Shown: positions 1-11,715, numbered from the stretch's first letter. The stretch: 64,000 nt of DNA from Geosiphon pyriformis (GCA_016748015.1 JAAOMT010000448.1:121834-185833), one strand, 5' to 3'. Notes: generated by a model not told the origin, from the letters alone. Numbers and translations are program-made.

Positions 1-1612
1 TGTAAAATTTCTGAGGTGCCTAGTTGGCTTCTTTCTATCAAGTTGCTTTTCAAAAATAAGCTGTCGATATCAATTTTGGAACTTTATGCTAGTGCTTCTC
101 TGGCTGTCCATTTTGCTCAAGCAGGTGAAATCAACTCTTTGATTGCAAAGGCTGTAAATAAGTTCTTTTTTGTCATCTTGAGTGGTAATTTCAATGAAAA
201 TGAATCTCACAAATGCGCTAGTTTCAAGAAATGCTCTGATTTTGGTCTGGTTAATTCTTTAAGTGGGAGTTTATTCGTGAGAGTATCAACATGGAGCAAT
301 TCTTAGGGTGTTTCAAAAATGATTGATTACATGTTTATTTCTTCAAGTTTGGCCAATACAGTTGTACATCATGGTGTTTTAGATGTTAGTGAATATTTTG
401 ACACTGATCATTAAGCTGTTTCTGTGTCTATGAGTTTGGGTGGCTTGTTAGATATGCAGTTAAATTTTCTTCACAAGCAAGCGAATAAAAATTGTTGGAA
501 GTTCAATTTTAAGAGTATTGATGTTGCTATGTGGACCAGATTTAAGGATGTTTCAGCAGCTAATGCCACCATGTTTTCTGATAATTTTATTGCTTCCGAG
601 TAATTCTCAGATTTGGATGTGATGTGAAATACTGTTTGCAAGTCTGTTACATTATTAGCTAATGAAATATTCAAAAAGAAATGGTTTAAGGACTCTGGTC
701 ACATCTTTACCAAAGAATTTTCAAAGTTTTATAGATTAAAACTTTTGGTTTCAAAGATTGTTAGAACTTTTTAGGGAGCTGATGTTGACAATTTTGTTTC
801 TTTTATAAAGTGTTGGTGTTTTTTGAACAGTGCTAAGGCTTTGGTCATTCAAGATTTAGTAGACTTTGGTGCAACTTTTAATCATGTTTATTCAGCTCTC
901 TGTATTATTAGGAAATCTTATCGTGCACTGAAATATGCAGAATCTCTAAGAACCAAGAAAGCAAACATCAGGTCTACCATAGATAAAAGAATGGAGAGCT
1001 TTGAAACAAATAAGGATCATACTATCAAAAGTGTATTAGAGCGTTCATTTCGCAAGATAGTGCTTAACCATTTGGTTGTCAATGATAAGCTGGTTCTAGA
1101 GCCTGGTTTGATTAAGTCTAAAGTGGACGCAATTATGGAGGGTTGGACTTGGAAACGTCGAACAGTCCCTGATGTTTCTAGTAAGTAGTGTTGTTAGTAT
1201 TAGCCTTTGAAATATGTTTTTGATGAAGCTTTTTCTGGTGTGATGTGTTTAATTGGATTTGATGAATTTTTTAGAATGGTGTCTAATCTGCCTGATGGCA
1301 AAGCTGCCGGTCTCTTGGGTATCTCAAATGAACTTTGGAAGCATTGCAATAAATCTGTTCTGAACATGTTCTTAGTATTTTTGAATTCATGTTTGGTTAG
1401 TGAATTTGTGCCCAGTTCTTGGAAAGAGGCTTGGGTTTCAATGATTCCCAAACCTTATGAGTAGAAGAGTGTTCTGACAAATACTTGCCCCATTGCTTTG
1501 ATTAAGACAGCTTGCAAGGTTCTTTCCAAGATTTTCTCTGATAGGATCTCCTCAGCTTGTAGTACTTTTGATGTTCTTCATGGTGATAATTTTTCTGTCT
1601 TAAAGAGCATGA
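1..1612 (+). pseudogene. LINE ORF2 fragment: endonuclease end to RT start (copy A)
   Basis: The translation covers the C-terminal half of an apurinic-type endonuclease domain, the linker and the start of the reverse transcriptase. The GDFN motif reads GNFN (Asn codon at 187-189). At about 412-417 the DH-x-AV motif has TAA after the His, and a TGA follows at about 624. Both stops, and the Asp-to-Asn change, also occur in the full-length copy. The piece ends at 1612, where an LTR element begins. It is not expected to encode a working protein. Confidence 0.85.
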
Positions 1613-2591
1613 TATTACTGAAGGTTTTTGGTCTCTTTTTTTGAATGTTATTGATGCCTGTTTGCTGTGAATTCACGTTTTCTGGATGTGGTTGAACCTC
1701 CAGTAACTGAATTTCTCTTCAAATTATCTCCTATAATTTGAATTGCTGGGCTTATAAGTAAAATGGCCAATTCTGTACCAGTTACTTTATGTAGTTACAT
1801 TGTAGTAAACGTCAACTTTTTTCCAGAATTTGCTCGTCTGAAAGCTCACTAAAAATGTGTAATTACTTTGCTGTGAAAGTCAACTCTTTTACAGAAATCT
1901 TGTCTGTAGGCTACCCTAATGATTATAGTAAGAAAAATAAAAAAAAAATAAAAAAAATGTAAAAAAAATAGAATTCTGTCAAGGGAAATGTTTTTAATCC
2001 AGGCCTGAAGTCACTAACAGTTTATTAAAATTGGTAGCTAATCAATTTCAAAACGTTAGTTGGGTTTTGAGAATTTTTCAAGTGCAATAATTAAAGAATT
2101 TGGTTTTTCAAATTATTTAATATTTATTTTTTTTTGTGGGTGTAGGAATGGTTCTAAGTAATAAATCTAAAGTAAGATACATTTTTTCAAAGAAAAAAGC
2201 TCTTCTTTTATACAACTTGTTATAACACTATTTTATGAACTTGAACTTTGCTATTTTCTATAATTTTGCTGAACTAAAGATACATTTTGGCGAACTATAA
2301 GTTATTTCTGCAAACTATTAGATATTTTGGTGAACTATCAATTATTTTGGCAAATTTCTACAAATTTTGGCAAACTTTTGAATGTTACATAGTTCAGAGT
2401 ATTGCATGATTGATCATCACAATTAGGTTATATTTGTGTTGTGTACAAATTGGATTATTAATTAAATGATAATTTTGGACATTTTGCTAATGTAATAAGT
2501 AATAATTTGAAATGATAATATATGTTAATTAATGATAGGAATTATAAGATAATTTCATGCTAAATAATATCTCTAATTTCGTCTGGTAACA
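1613..2591 (-). repeat. 3' LTR of the pol-deleted element (decayed terminus)
   Basis: Direct repeat partner of 5448-6429. The outer terminus now starts TATTACTGAAGG instead of TGTTACCAGAGG; the inner end keeps TCTGGTAACA. In the first 165 bases the two LTRs differ at about ten positions, and all the differences I saw are transitions. Both contain several short GGCGAACT / GGTGAACT-like subrepeats around 2290-2380 and 6125-6215. Confidence 0.9.
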
Positions 2592-3279
2592 TAACCTCCT
2601 TCTTAAAACTGAGCTCTGCTGAAATCCAAGTACTGTCTGTAATTTCCAAATAGTAATCCAAAATTATTGAAGAAATTTGGTCTGAAAATTGTTGAAATTT
2701 CAGTTCTGTGAACTTTTCAATGTATTGAATCTTCAAAAGTCGTAAAATTGGGTTTTGTAGGACATTTTTACAGGTGTAGAATAGGTCATAAAGTCTAAAA
2801 GCAGCTCTGAGCTTGTAGCAACTGTTTGTTGGTCCAGCTGTTGTCTTGAATTTGTTGTGGAGTTGTTTCTGAATAGCTTTTTTTGTGAGGTTTGCTGTTG
2901 TAAGTTCCAGTTTCCATTCATAGAGTGTTTTTCCAATGTGGAAATATTTATAGATTGGAGAATATTCAGTGTTTTCCTCATTGAGACACAGTTGAAGTCT
3001 TTGTTGAATTGTAGCATTTGGTGGAATATTAATTGGAGTAAACATTAGGTTTTCTCTTAAAGCAAGCTTTAAAAGTTCTGACAGGTGAATTCCAGAATAA
3101 CTTCTTGTGTTCTTCTTATATGAGTGATATTTTTGTGAATTTAGGGCTAAATTTGTAACTACTTCTGTTTGGGTATAATTAATGTGGTTTTCAGTAACAG
3201 TAATAGATAATTCGGGTATTGTTTTTAAAGCTAACATTAGTTTTTGGAATAATTGTTGAATGTTTTGAGGAATAGTCAT
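2560..3279 (-). CDS. Post-integrase ORF of a Ty3-like element, 239 codons, unknown function
   Basis: An uninterrupted ATG-started ORF lies after the integrase tail and reads about 30 bases into the 3' LTR, including the polypurine tract. The product is mostly helical-looking and polar, with no signal peptide or membrane segment, so an envelope-type role is not supported. I do not recognise it. Gag of the same element has about five stops in 540 codons while this ORF has none in 239. The 14446-22063 element has an ORF in the same place (20795-21292) that also opens with a Gln-Asn-Ile-Gln motif. Distant relatedness of the two is my inference. Confidence 0.55.
   Translation of the reverse strand: MTIPQNIQQLFQKLMLALKTIPELSITVTENHINYTQTEVVTNLALNSQKYHSYKKNTRSYSGIHLSELLKLALRENLMFTPINIPPNATIQQRLQLCLNEENTEYSPIYKYFHIGKTLYEWKLELTTANLTKKAIQKQLHNKFKTTAGPTNSCYKLRAAFRLYDLFYTCKNVLQNPILRLLKIQYIEKFTELKFQQFSDQISSIILDYYLEITDSTWISAELSFKKEVMLPDEIRDII
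2592..2604 (-). promoter_or_regulatory. Polypurine tract of the pol-deleted element
   Basis: On the minus strand AAGAAGGAGGTTA abuts the 3' LTR, where the plus-strand primer of LTR elements is expected. It lies inside the 239-codon ORF, which runs about 30 bases into the LTR. Confidence 0.65.
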
Positions 3280-3390
3280 TATAAGAGATTTGAAATAAAA
3301 GAAAATTATTTTTGGTGTATGGGTTTTTATGTTATTTTTGTTTTGATTGTTTCTAAATTATAAAAAGATAACTATAATAATAAATTTAAT

Positions 3391-3785
3391 TTAAGTGTTC
3401 AAGTTGGGAGATTGTTCAATGACAATTATTGGTTCTAAATTTCGGAGAATATCTTCAGGATTGATTAAAGGAAAATGTGTACCAATTTGTGGAATTAATG
3501 GTTCAGGATTGTTTCTGAAATTATAGTATTTCAAATGATCTCCATGTGCAACTTTTGCTAAGATTTTGTCATTAAGTCTTAGCTTGTATGATCCATTGCC
3601 TAGGACTTCATGGATAAAGAATGGTCCATCCCATTTACTTTCAAATTTTCCACTCCATTGTTTTTCAGCTTTAGTTCTGTGTAAGAGAACTTTGTTTCCG
3701 ATTTTAAATTCATTGGTGACTGGAAGCAATTTGTCATCATGTCGTTCTTTTTGTCGAGCTTAAGAGTGTTCAATATGGGTGGCTG
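3391..3785 (-). pseudogene. Integrase C-terminal tail (pol remnant)
   Basis: The translation has the layout of the region after the integrase core in Ty3-type Pol: a basic linker with RQKERHD, then FKIGNKVLLH, KFESKWDGPF and GSYKLR, the SH3-like segment. One TAA interrupts it near 3760. Nothing upstream resembles the integrase catalytic core, RT or protease; gag's Gln/Pro-rich tail lies immediately before it in another frame. The junction near 3780 is therefore probably an internal deletion of most of pol. Confidence 0.75.
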
Positions 3786-5402
3786 TGGGGCAGGCTGATA
3801 ATAGTTACTTTGGTATTGGAGTCTTGGTGGATAGTAAGCTGGTAGTGGTGGTTGATAATGAGATTGCTGTGGTGGAAAGTAATATTGATTACTCTTATTT
3901 TGTTGGTCTTGTTGTAGCTTTCTGCAATCTCTTTTTCAGTGGTCAAAGATTCCACAGTAATGGCAATTCTGAGGCTGGTTATTAGAAAGTGGTGCAAAGT
4001 TATTTTAATTTCGTCTTTGGGGTGGTTGATATCTTTGGGGTTGCTGTTGTTGTTAATTGGTGAAATAGTTTTCAACCTTCTTTGTGAGTTGGTCAATTTT
4101 TTCCTCAGCTGCTGAGCTGGTTTCTCCAATTGCCAAATTTACAAGTTTTGTGCGATTAGCCTCTTCTATGGCCATTTCATATCTTTTCGCATGCTGTATG
4201 GCAGAGTTTAAATCTTCTGGGGCATGTAGACGAATCTTTTTAATTAGTTTATCTTTTAGACCAGTGATAAATTGATCCAAGATTTGAGCATCGGAATAAT
4301 AATTATTTGTCTCGAGTTGGCGAATTTGTCTGAGAAGTTTGTTGAATTTTCCAATATAAGTCATAACAGATTTGGAGGGTTTTTGTTTGATATTTCGAAA
4401 ACAATTTAGAAAGGTGATAGAGATATTATTGTTGGTGAACTGTTCAAGGAAGGCTGCTTTGAAAGCGTCCCAATCATTGAATGGAGCAGCCAAGTTTTCA
4501 AACCATTCTCATGCTGTTCTTTTGAGAAAGTAGGGAATTGTTCTTAACATTCTGGCAGCATTCCATTCATTTGCATCTCCAGCTTTAGTAACTTGGTCGA
4601 GCCATTCTTGGGGACTGGTCTCAATGTCTTCTCCATTAAATTCAGGGATTTTTGCAATGTATGTTGTCATTTTATTTTCTTCATTTTCACTGACTATTGA
4701 TTCTTCTTCAGATATTTCAGGGTCATTTTCTTTGTTCACTGCTGTCTCAGAGTGTTCACTTTGATTTTTAGCTAGAAAGTCAAGGAGATTAGAACTAATT
4801 TGAAGGGGTTCTTATTGTCTGATGGGACTTCTCAGTGATATAAAATCTTCTGGTCTTACAAATTGATTCAAGGATGAATTAGGTGTTTGTGCTTGTGCAA
4901 GTGAAGCTGGAAAAAGTGTGATAGTAAGTGGAAGTTTTGAACTGGTTCCTTGTTCAGGTGTTTGTAAATGTTTGGCAGTTGTTTTTGGTAGTATTGGAGT
5001 ATTTGGGGTGGTTTTTGAGTATTGCTTCAATTTGTTTTTGTCTTTGTTGCTTGTTTCTGTTTCCGATTCAAAATCAATAGAATATTGAGACTGCACTGGA
5101 TATGTTTCTTCACAGTATTTGATAATGTTAAAATTAAGTTTGTGAAAGTAAGTGGCAAGTGTTTCACTGTTAAAGTTTTCAGTTTCCAACTGTGAATAGT
5201 GTGCTAAATTATTGTAAAGGTTGCTTCTAACTTCTGAGATATTGTAATTTCCAAAAAGATAATTGTTGATGCAGTTTTCAATGTATTGGTATACTGATTT
5301 CTTGACAACTTCAATTCCGTCTGGAATGTTGAATCTTTGCTTGCAGTGGGTGTAAATTGACTGGTAATACTCTACAGTTGTTGCATCTGGTGTGGTTGCC
5401 AC
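3780..5402 (-). pseudogene. Gag polyprotein pseudogene (capsid plus CCHC zinc knuckle)
   Basis: Starting just inside the primer site, one minus-strand frame can be followed from 5402 to about 3780 despite several stops (around 4812, 4509, 4053, 4010 and 3945). The N-terminal ~200 residues are unlike any family I know, followed by an acidic Ser/Glu stretch. Next comes a retrotransposon Gag (capsid-like) domain around 4640-4130 with WFENL and DAFKAAFLEQF-type motifs. A zinc knuckle follows, C-x2-C-x4-H-x4-C, interrupted by TGA where Trp or Arg is likely. A Gln/Pro/Tyr-rich tail ends it. Nearly all stops are one transition from a Gln, Arg or Trp codon, and no frameshift is needed. Not translatable as one protein under the standard code. 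Confidence 0.8.
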
Positions 5403-5429
5403 TTTGAATTTGTTGTTACTGTGTTATTT

Positions 5430-5445
5430 CCGTGGGAGAGCACCA
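5430..5445 (-). promoter_or_regulatory. Primer binding site of the pol-deleted element
   Basis: On the minus strand, two bases inside the 5' LTR, the sequence reads TGGTGCTCTCCCACGG. Its complement ends in CACCA, as expected for pairing to a tRNA 3' end (implied acceptor strand GGAGAGC plus A). I did not identify the tRNA with certainty. The same TGGTGCT start follows the 5' LTR at 9090-10030. Confidence 0.75.
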
Positions 5446-5447
5446 AA

Positions 5448-6429
5448 TGTTACCAGAGGTTTTTGGTCTCTTTTCTTAAATGTTGTTGATGCCTGTTTGC
5501 TGTGAATTCACGTTTTCTGGATGTGGTTGAATCTCCAGTAACTGAATTTCTCTTCAAATTATCTCTTATAATTTGAACTGCTGGGCTTATAAGTGGAATG
5601 ACCAATTCCATGCCAGTTACTTTATGTAGTTATGTTGTTGTAAATGTCAACTCTTTTCCAGGAATTGCTTGTCTGAAAGCTCACTAAAAATGTGTAGTTA
5701 CTTTGCTGTGAAAGTCAACTCTTTTACAGAAATCTTGTCTGTAGGCTACCCTAATGATTATAGTAAGAAAAATAAAAGAAAAATAAAAGAAATATAAAAG
5801 AAATATGATTTTATCAAGGAAAACGTTTTTCTATTCAGGCCTGGAGTCACTAACAGTTTACTGAAATTGGTAGCTAATCAATTTCAAAATGTTAGTTGGG
5901 TTTTAAGAATTTTCCAAGTGCAATAATTAAAGAATTTGGTTTTTCAAATTATTTAATATTTATTTCTTTTTGTGGATGTAGGAATGGTTCTAAGTAATAA
6001 ATCTAAAGTAAGATACATTTTCTCGAAGAGAAAAGCTCTTCTTTTATACAACTTGTTGTAACACTATTTTATGAACTTGAACTTTGTTATTTTCTACAAT
6101 TTTGCTGAACTAAAAATACATTTTGGTGAACTACAAGTTATTTCTGTGAACTATTAGATATTTCGGTGAACTATCAATTATTTCGGCAAATTTCTATAAA
6201 TTTTGGCGAACTTTTGAATGTTACATAGTTCGGGGTATTGTATGATTGATCATCGCAATTAGATTACATTTGTGTTGTGTACAATTTGGGTTATTAATTA
6301 AATGATAATTTCGGACATTCTTTGCCAATGTAATAAGTGATAATTTGAAACAATAATATATGCTAATTAATGATAGAAATTATAAGATAATTTCATGCTA
6401 AATAATATCTCTAATTTTGTCTGGTAACA
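5448..6429 (-). repeat. 5' LTR of the pol-deleted element
   Basis: 982-bp LTR with both termini intact (TGTTACCAGA at 5448, TCTGGTAACA ending at 6429). On the element's strand it lies upstream of the primer site and gag, so it is the 5' LTR. The LINE resumes directly at 6430. Confidence 0.92.
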
Positions 6430-9089
6430 ACAACAACTCAATCTCCAATTTTTGCAATTGGATCAGTTATTGAAGATGCTTTAGAGAAAAACCAGGAGCT
6501 CTGGCTAGTTTTACAAGACATGCAGAAAGCATATGATTTGGTGGACTGGGAACATCTTGAGAAAAGTTTAGTCAGAATTAAGATGTGTGACAGATTCATT
6601 AGATTTTTTGGTAGTATTTATAGAGATCATACCAACCAAGTTATGATGGACTTTGGTTTGATAGATGGTTATAGTATACATAATAGACTGGACCAAGAAG
6701 AGGTTTTTTTTCCTCTTTTGTGGCATATATTTTATGACCTCTTGTTGTGTGAAGTCAAACATCAGAAAAATGTGTGTGGATACAGAATTAATTCTCACTT
6801 TATTTCCAGAAGTGGTCATGCTGATTCTCGGGCTGAATTTTTTTCCTTTTTTGCTGTTGGCGCCTTTGTTGATGATACAATTTAAGTTGGCAGCAGTCAG
6901 AATGCTATTCAACACATTCTTAATGTTGCTAGTGAATTTTTCCAAATTAATGACATTTTGATCAATAATGACAAAACTGTGGCCATTTTTATCAATAGCA
7001 AAGTCAGCCACCCATCTCTTTTTATTAGTGATTCACCCATTTCTGTAGCCTATAAAGGAGAATCTTATCAGTATCTTGGTATCTTTCTGTCAACTGAGAG
7101 TCTTTCTAAGTCTAGCTTGACTAAAGCACATTCGGACATTTGCTTCTTCACTAATTTGGTCCTGAAAAAGGCTGTGTCAGATAAGCAGTTCTTGTATCTG
7201 GTTTTGGCAGTTTTCCATCCTATAGTTGGCTACAGAACACAGTTTAGCTTTGTTTCTATTAGTGTTTGCAACAAGTGAGATGCTTTAATTCACAAGGGCT
7301 TAAAGCTGAAATCTGGTCTCCTGCTTGATTTCTCTGGTGATACAATTTATCATCTTTCCTTTTATGGTTTGAAGTCTTTTTCACAATGTCAGTCTGAGAG
7401 TAAGATTGCTTCACTTATCAGTTTTGCGAACTCTGATAAGATTCTAGGTTTTTTGTTCAGCCACAGGTCTCATGACTTATAAGTTCTATGTTGGTGCTCC
7501 CTCTATCTGTTGAGTTTTTCTGCTCATATTCATGTCATTGCTTCCAATAATTTTTTGTCAGGTATGGTTTGCATTCTTTGTGACTGCAATTTGTTTTTGG
7601 GTGGCTCTTTGGCCAGCTTTTTTTGACTTCATAATAAGATGTCTATGTCTATCATTCTGGATGAATCTTTGTTTTTCAAGTTTTTGTCTTTTCTCTGGCA
7701 TTATGGCATTGCTTTTGTGGATTAGCTTCATGATTGTCTTGGTGATGTCTTTAACTGATGCACTTTTAAGCAATGGAAGAAACTGGACCCTCATGAGCCA
7801 GTTTCTGATTGGTTCAAGCTCTCTGTTGCATTTTTTATTGGTTCACCCCCCTCTTCTCTAGCTTCAGATAGTGTTGGCCCTCTGAATATTTGTGGATCCA
7901 GTGATTTTGTGTCTGTCTGTAATTGTTTTTCTCAGGTTGGCTCTGATAGTCTGTCTGTTTATACGGATGGTTCTCTCAAGGATTTGGACATAATTGGTTG
8001 TTGGGCTGGTACTGCTGCCTTTTTTGAGGACATTAATTTGGGTTTAGGTGTCAGTGTTTACAGTTTGGTATCATCTACTTTGGCAGAGTTGCAGGCTATT
8101 GTCTTGGCTTTGGAATATATACCCATGTTTTGCTCTGTTTGCTTGTTTTCAGATAGTCAAGCTGCTTTGGATGCTTGTAAATTAGAACTAAATCTGATAC
8201 ATCCTGACTTTCGCAATTAGTGTTGGGTCAAGTGTCAGCATATCAGTAATATTATTCACAGCAAGAACTTAGAGGTCACCTGGTGCAAGGTCAAGAGCCA
8301 CTTTGGCACTTTGGGAAATGACTGTGCCAACAGTCTTGCTGACACTGCTTTTCTCTCTGGGTGGTTTTTTTCTCCTCACATTAATAAACATTTTTTGGTG
8401 GCTGATGGTGGTACAGTTTCTGGTAATTCTAAGCACTTTGTTCAAAATGTGTTTTGTGCTGTCTGTCATATGCGTTAGGAGGTTGGTTCTGGTTCTGGTT
8501 TTCTGGTGGGTGGTTTGCTTTCAGATGTCAATTGGCTCAGCTCTTTCCAGATATGACACCCTAATTTACATATGGCTGCAGGTTTTATCAGCAGGTGCAC
8601 TGCTAATACTCATATCTATATTATGAAGGCTTTGTACTATTGGCTTTCCATAGCTGTTCAAAAACGTCTCTATAACAAATATTATCCCAGTGTTCTATGC
8701 TTGTATTGTGGGGAGGTAGAGATGTCTGATTATGTGTTTTCTTGCACAATCAATATTTTTGCTTGTCACAAGATTTTGGAGTTCTGTACATCCTCTTAGA
8801 AGAGACTTTTTGGTCATTCTCTTTCTCTTTTGAGTGTTTTGCAGCTATTGTCAGCCTGTGTTTCAGATTTTTCAGTGTTCTCAACTTTTTTCAAGGGTTT
8901 TGTTTTCAATGGATGGTTTTCGGAGGCTGTTTCTGTCTTCCATAATCTCAAAGTTGCTAGGATTAAAGTTGCTAAGTTTGTGCACTCTTTTTGTCTTGCT
9001 TTCAGAGATGATATTTGGTTGGTTTATGCTAAGCATTACATCTTTATGGAAAAACATGGGCTGATCCCAATAAATGATTTAGCTCCTGT
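6430..9089 (+). pseudogene. LINE ORF2 fragment: RT, linker, RNase H (copy A)
   Basis: This continues ORF2 of copy A. The RT palm motif F-V-D-D lies around 6868, followed by a stop where the full-length copy has Trp. RNase H starts near 7950 with the YTDGS motif (first catalytic Asp) and later SDSQAALDA. A C-terminal cysteine-rich segment with CLYC follows at about 8700. In-frame stops sit where relatives have Gln or Trp, for example the TAG near 7720. The piece ends at 9089, where a second LTR element begins. Confidence 0.85.
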
Positions 9090-10030
9090 TGTTACTCATA
9101 AAAAGAAAACAGATATAGGAAAATAGTAGACCAATAAGTAAATAGTATTTAGCATGTGAACATATTGTTTAGCAATATAGAACAATGTCAGAAAACACAG
9201 CACATTGCTCAGCAATGTAGAGCAATGTCAGAAAACATGGCACATTGCTCAGCAATGTGAAGTGATGTTAGAAAATTAGGGCACATTGCTCAGCAATGTG
9301 AGCATTGTTCAAGAAATCATAGCACATTGCTCAAGAATGTGAGCAATCTCATATAACATAAATTATATATATATAGTAAGAGTGTTAAAAGCAGAAAAAG
9401 CAATTCCTGGAGAATTCAATAAAGTTTTATTAATTTAAAACAATTCCTTTTCTTCTCTATTTATTAACTCTCATTTCAAGAATAGTTGCTATCAACCAAA
9501 ATAGAATTATATAAATAAAATATTTCTTCAATTCTTCAAATCCATGTTATTATCCATTATGTAACCTGTTGACACAATAGTTCTTGATCATGGCTATTAA
9601 CAGAATACTTATTTCTTATTTTATTTTCTTATTTCTTTATTTTCTTTTATTTTCTTTATTTTATTTTATTTTCTTTTGTTGTTTACTAAATTGATTAAAA
9701 GAATTAAGTGCTGAGTTATTGACATCATGGATAGCCTGGTAAAAGACCTAAAAATAAGTATAAAATTATATATATATTAACAAATAGCTTACCAGAAGGG
9801 CACAACTGTCAGAATAAATCCAGCCACCAAGCTGAAAAAGAAATTAAAAACAACCTGTAAGGAAACTGCGAATAACATCAACAAAAAATCTCTGTCCATT
9901 ATACAAAAAACTCAACTCTAAAACCTTCAGATACAACCAATATACCAATATCACCAGCATTATCAAGATATTGAGCACCAAGTAACGGATTTGTTATTTG
10001 ATTTAAGATCCCAAATAATCATCAGTAATA
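9090..10030 (+). repeat. 5' LTR of the LARD-like element, with internal expansion
   Basis: 941 bp against 865 bp for its partner. The extra length comes from additional ~60-bp subunits at about 9160-9350, built on ACATTGCTCAGCAATGT-type palindromes. The rest aligns with 11716-12580 with mostly transition differences. Confidence 0.85.
9160..9350 (+). repeat. Short tandem subrepeats inside the 5' LTR
   Basis: About three to four imperfect copies of a ~60-bp unit, each with a palindrome-like GCACATTGCTCAGCAATGTG core. The 3' LTR keeps only about two copies around 11780-11890, so the array changed length after insertion or during the last reverse transcription. Confidence 0.75.
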
Positions 10031-10048
10031 TTTGGTGCTTTCTGTAAA
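10031..10048 (+). promoter_or_regulatory. Primer binding site of the LARD-like element (decayed)
   Basis: TTTGGTGCTTTCTGTAAA follows the 5' LTR directly. It shares TTTGGTGCT and further positions with the primer site at 5430-5445, with C-to-T differences. Confidence 0.55.
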
Positions 10049-10149
10049 GTATAATCTAACAGAGAACTAGTACCAACAACAACCATGCAAGAAAGTGGCA
10101 GACCAAGAGAAAACAAGAGAAAATCACTTAGGATTTGTGAAATCCTTAT

Positions 10150-11160
10150 TTTACTATTATCTTTGAAAACCTCATTAAATTAAAACTTCAATTATTCAAG
10201 ACCTAATTGTTAAAACTCTGACCATTTGAAACATACCATTGATAAATTCATTAAAACTCATTAAATTAAAACTCTGATTATTCAAGATCCAATTGTTAAA
10301 ACCCTGAATATTCAAAAATTACCATTGATAAACTTGTTAAAACTTATTAAAACTCCAATTATTTAAAACCTGATCATTAAAACCTTGAACATTTGAAACT
10401 CACCTTTGGTAAAAAAAAATTGTTAAATTCAAACACTGATTATTCAAGACCCAATTGTTAAAACTCCGAATATTTGAAAATTACCATTAATAAATTCATT
10501 AAAAACTTGTTAAATTAAAACTCCGTTTATTCAAAATTCAATTGTTAAAACCCCAAACATTCAAAACTTACCTTTGATAAATTCATTAAAAACTCATTAA
10601 ATTAAAACTCCGATTATTTAAAACCCAATTGTTAAAACTCTAAACATTCGAAAATTACCATTGATAAATTTGTTAAAAACTTGTTAAATTAAAACTCCAA
10701 TTATTCAAGACCTGATCATTAAAATCCCAAACATTCAAAAATTACCATTGATAAATTTGTTAAAAAAACTCGTTAAATTAAAACTTCAATTATTCAAGAC
10801 CCGATTGTTAAAATCTTGAACATTTGAAAATTACTGTTGATAAATTTGTTAAAACTTGTTAAATTAAAACTCCGTTTATTCAAAACCCAATTATTAAAAC
10901 CCCAAACATTCGAAACTTATCTTTGATAAACTCATTAAAACTCATTAAAACTCCGATTATTAAAAACCTGATCATTCAAAAACCCAAACATTTAAAACCT
11001 GATAATCCCAATCCTGCTATCATACAAAGAAACTTACTATCAATAAAACTCATTAAACCTCTAGCAAACTCCAGGAATTATCCAAAAACCCGAACATTCA
11101 AAGTCTAATAAATTCCAAACTCCACTATCATACAAGAAAACTTACCTTTGATAGCCCAAT
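10150..11160 (+). repeat. Tandem array, ~87-bp unit, about ten copies
   Basis: Imperfect head-to-tail units each contain an ACCATTGATAAATT-like block, ATTAAAACTC, a TTATTCAAGACC-like block and ATTGTTAAAACC. Successive ATTAAAACTCC landmarks fall near 10177, 10264, 10350, 10423, 10512, 10600, 10687, 10777, 10862 and 10940. It fills most of the interior of the LARD-like element. ORFs inside it are repeat artefacts. Confidence 0.85.
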
Positions 11161-11715
11161 AAAACCTAATTCCCCCAGTACCAATAAATTAGCAAAACTC
11201 ATCTGACAGTTCTGAGTCAGAATATTGAGACATAGTCACAATCCACTTCTATGTGTCATATATTCGAAAAAGAGCCAATCAGTGAGAACAAATGAGAATT
11301 GGAATCGGAACTTAATCCCAATTTAAATTCTGCTAATGACAGCAACAATTCAAATTCCACTAATAACAACAACAATTCAAACTCTGCTAATGACAAATGA
11401 CAATTTAAACTTTGCCAACAACAAATTCAAACTCTGCTTCAAATACCGAACGATATATTATGCTTCTAGATCTTACAATAGAGCAGGAATTAACTCAATT
11501 CAGTGATAATAATGAGGGCATTATGTCTGAACATACACATAATATAGATGCAAGATTTGAACGTGGATATTCTGAACAGACCACTATAGTTAAAAACATC
11601 AGTCACATATAAAATTAGATTTACAAATAGCAATAGAAATTACAGCAACTACATTAATACAAAAAAGAAATTTAGAAGATTTTGACAGAGCTCAATATTA
11701 AAAAGAAAGAGATAA
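11161..11715 (+). other. Unassigned interior of the LARD-like element
   Basis: After the array there is Asn/Ser-rich coding-like sequence, including a 66-codon ATG ORF at 11412-11612 that I cannot assign, and then a purine-rich run (AAAAAGAAAGAGATAA) directly before the 3' LTR that could serve as the polypurine tract. This may be a leftover of an ancestral gag leader, which I cannot show. Confidence 0.4.

Larger units (their letters stand above)
1613..6429 (-). mobile_element. Ty3-like LTR retrotransposon, pol-deleted, inserted in LINE copy A
   Basis: Two direct repeats of about 980 bp (1613-2591 and 5448-6429) enclose a 2856-bp interior read on the minus strand. The intact LTR begins TGTTACCAGA and ends TCTGGTAACA, a 10-bp inverted terminus. 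The flanks are ATGA on the left and ACAA on the right, where the undisturbed LINE reads ACAA, consistent with a 4-bp target duplication altered by transitions. The interior has a primer site, a stop-ridden gag with a zinc knuckle, only the C-terminal tail of integrase, and an open 239-codon ORF. Protease, RT, RNase H and the integrase core are missing, so it could move only with help from a related element. Confidence 0.9.

Noticed and set aside
2560-3279. Envelope gene at the post-integrase ORF
   Set aside because: No signal peptide, membrane helix, cysteine pattern or fusion-like segment in the translation.
10923-11108. 61-codon ORF in the LARD-like interior
   Set aside because: Lies in the ~87-bp tandem array and has no features beyond the repeat.
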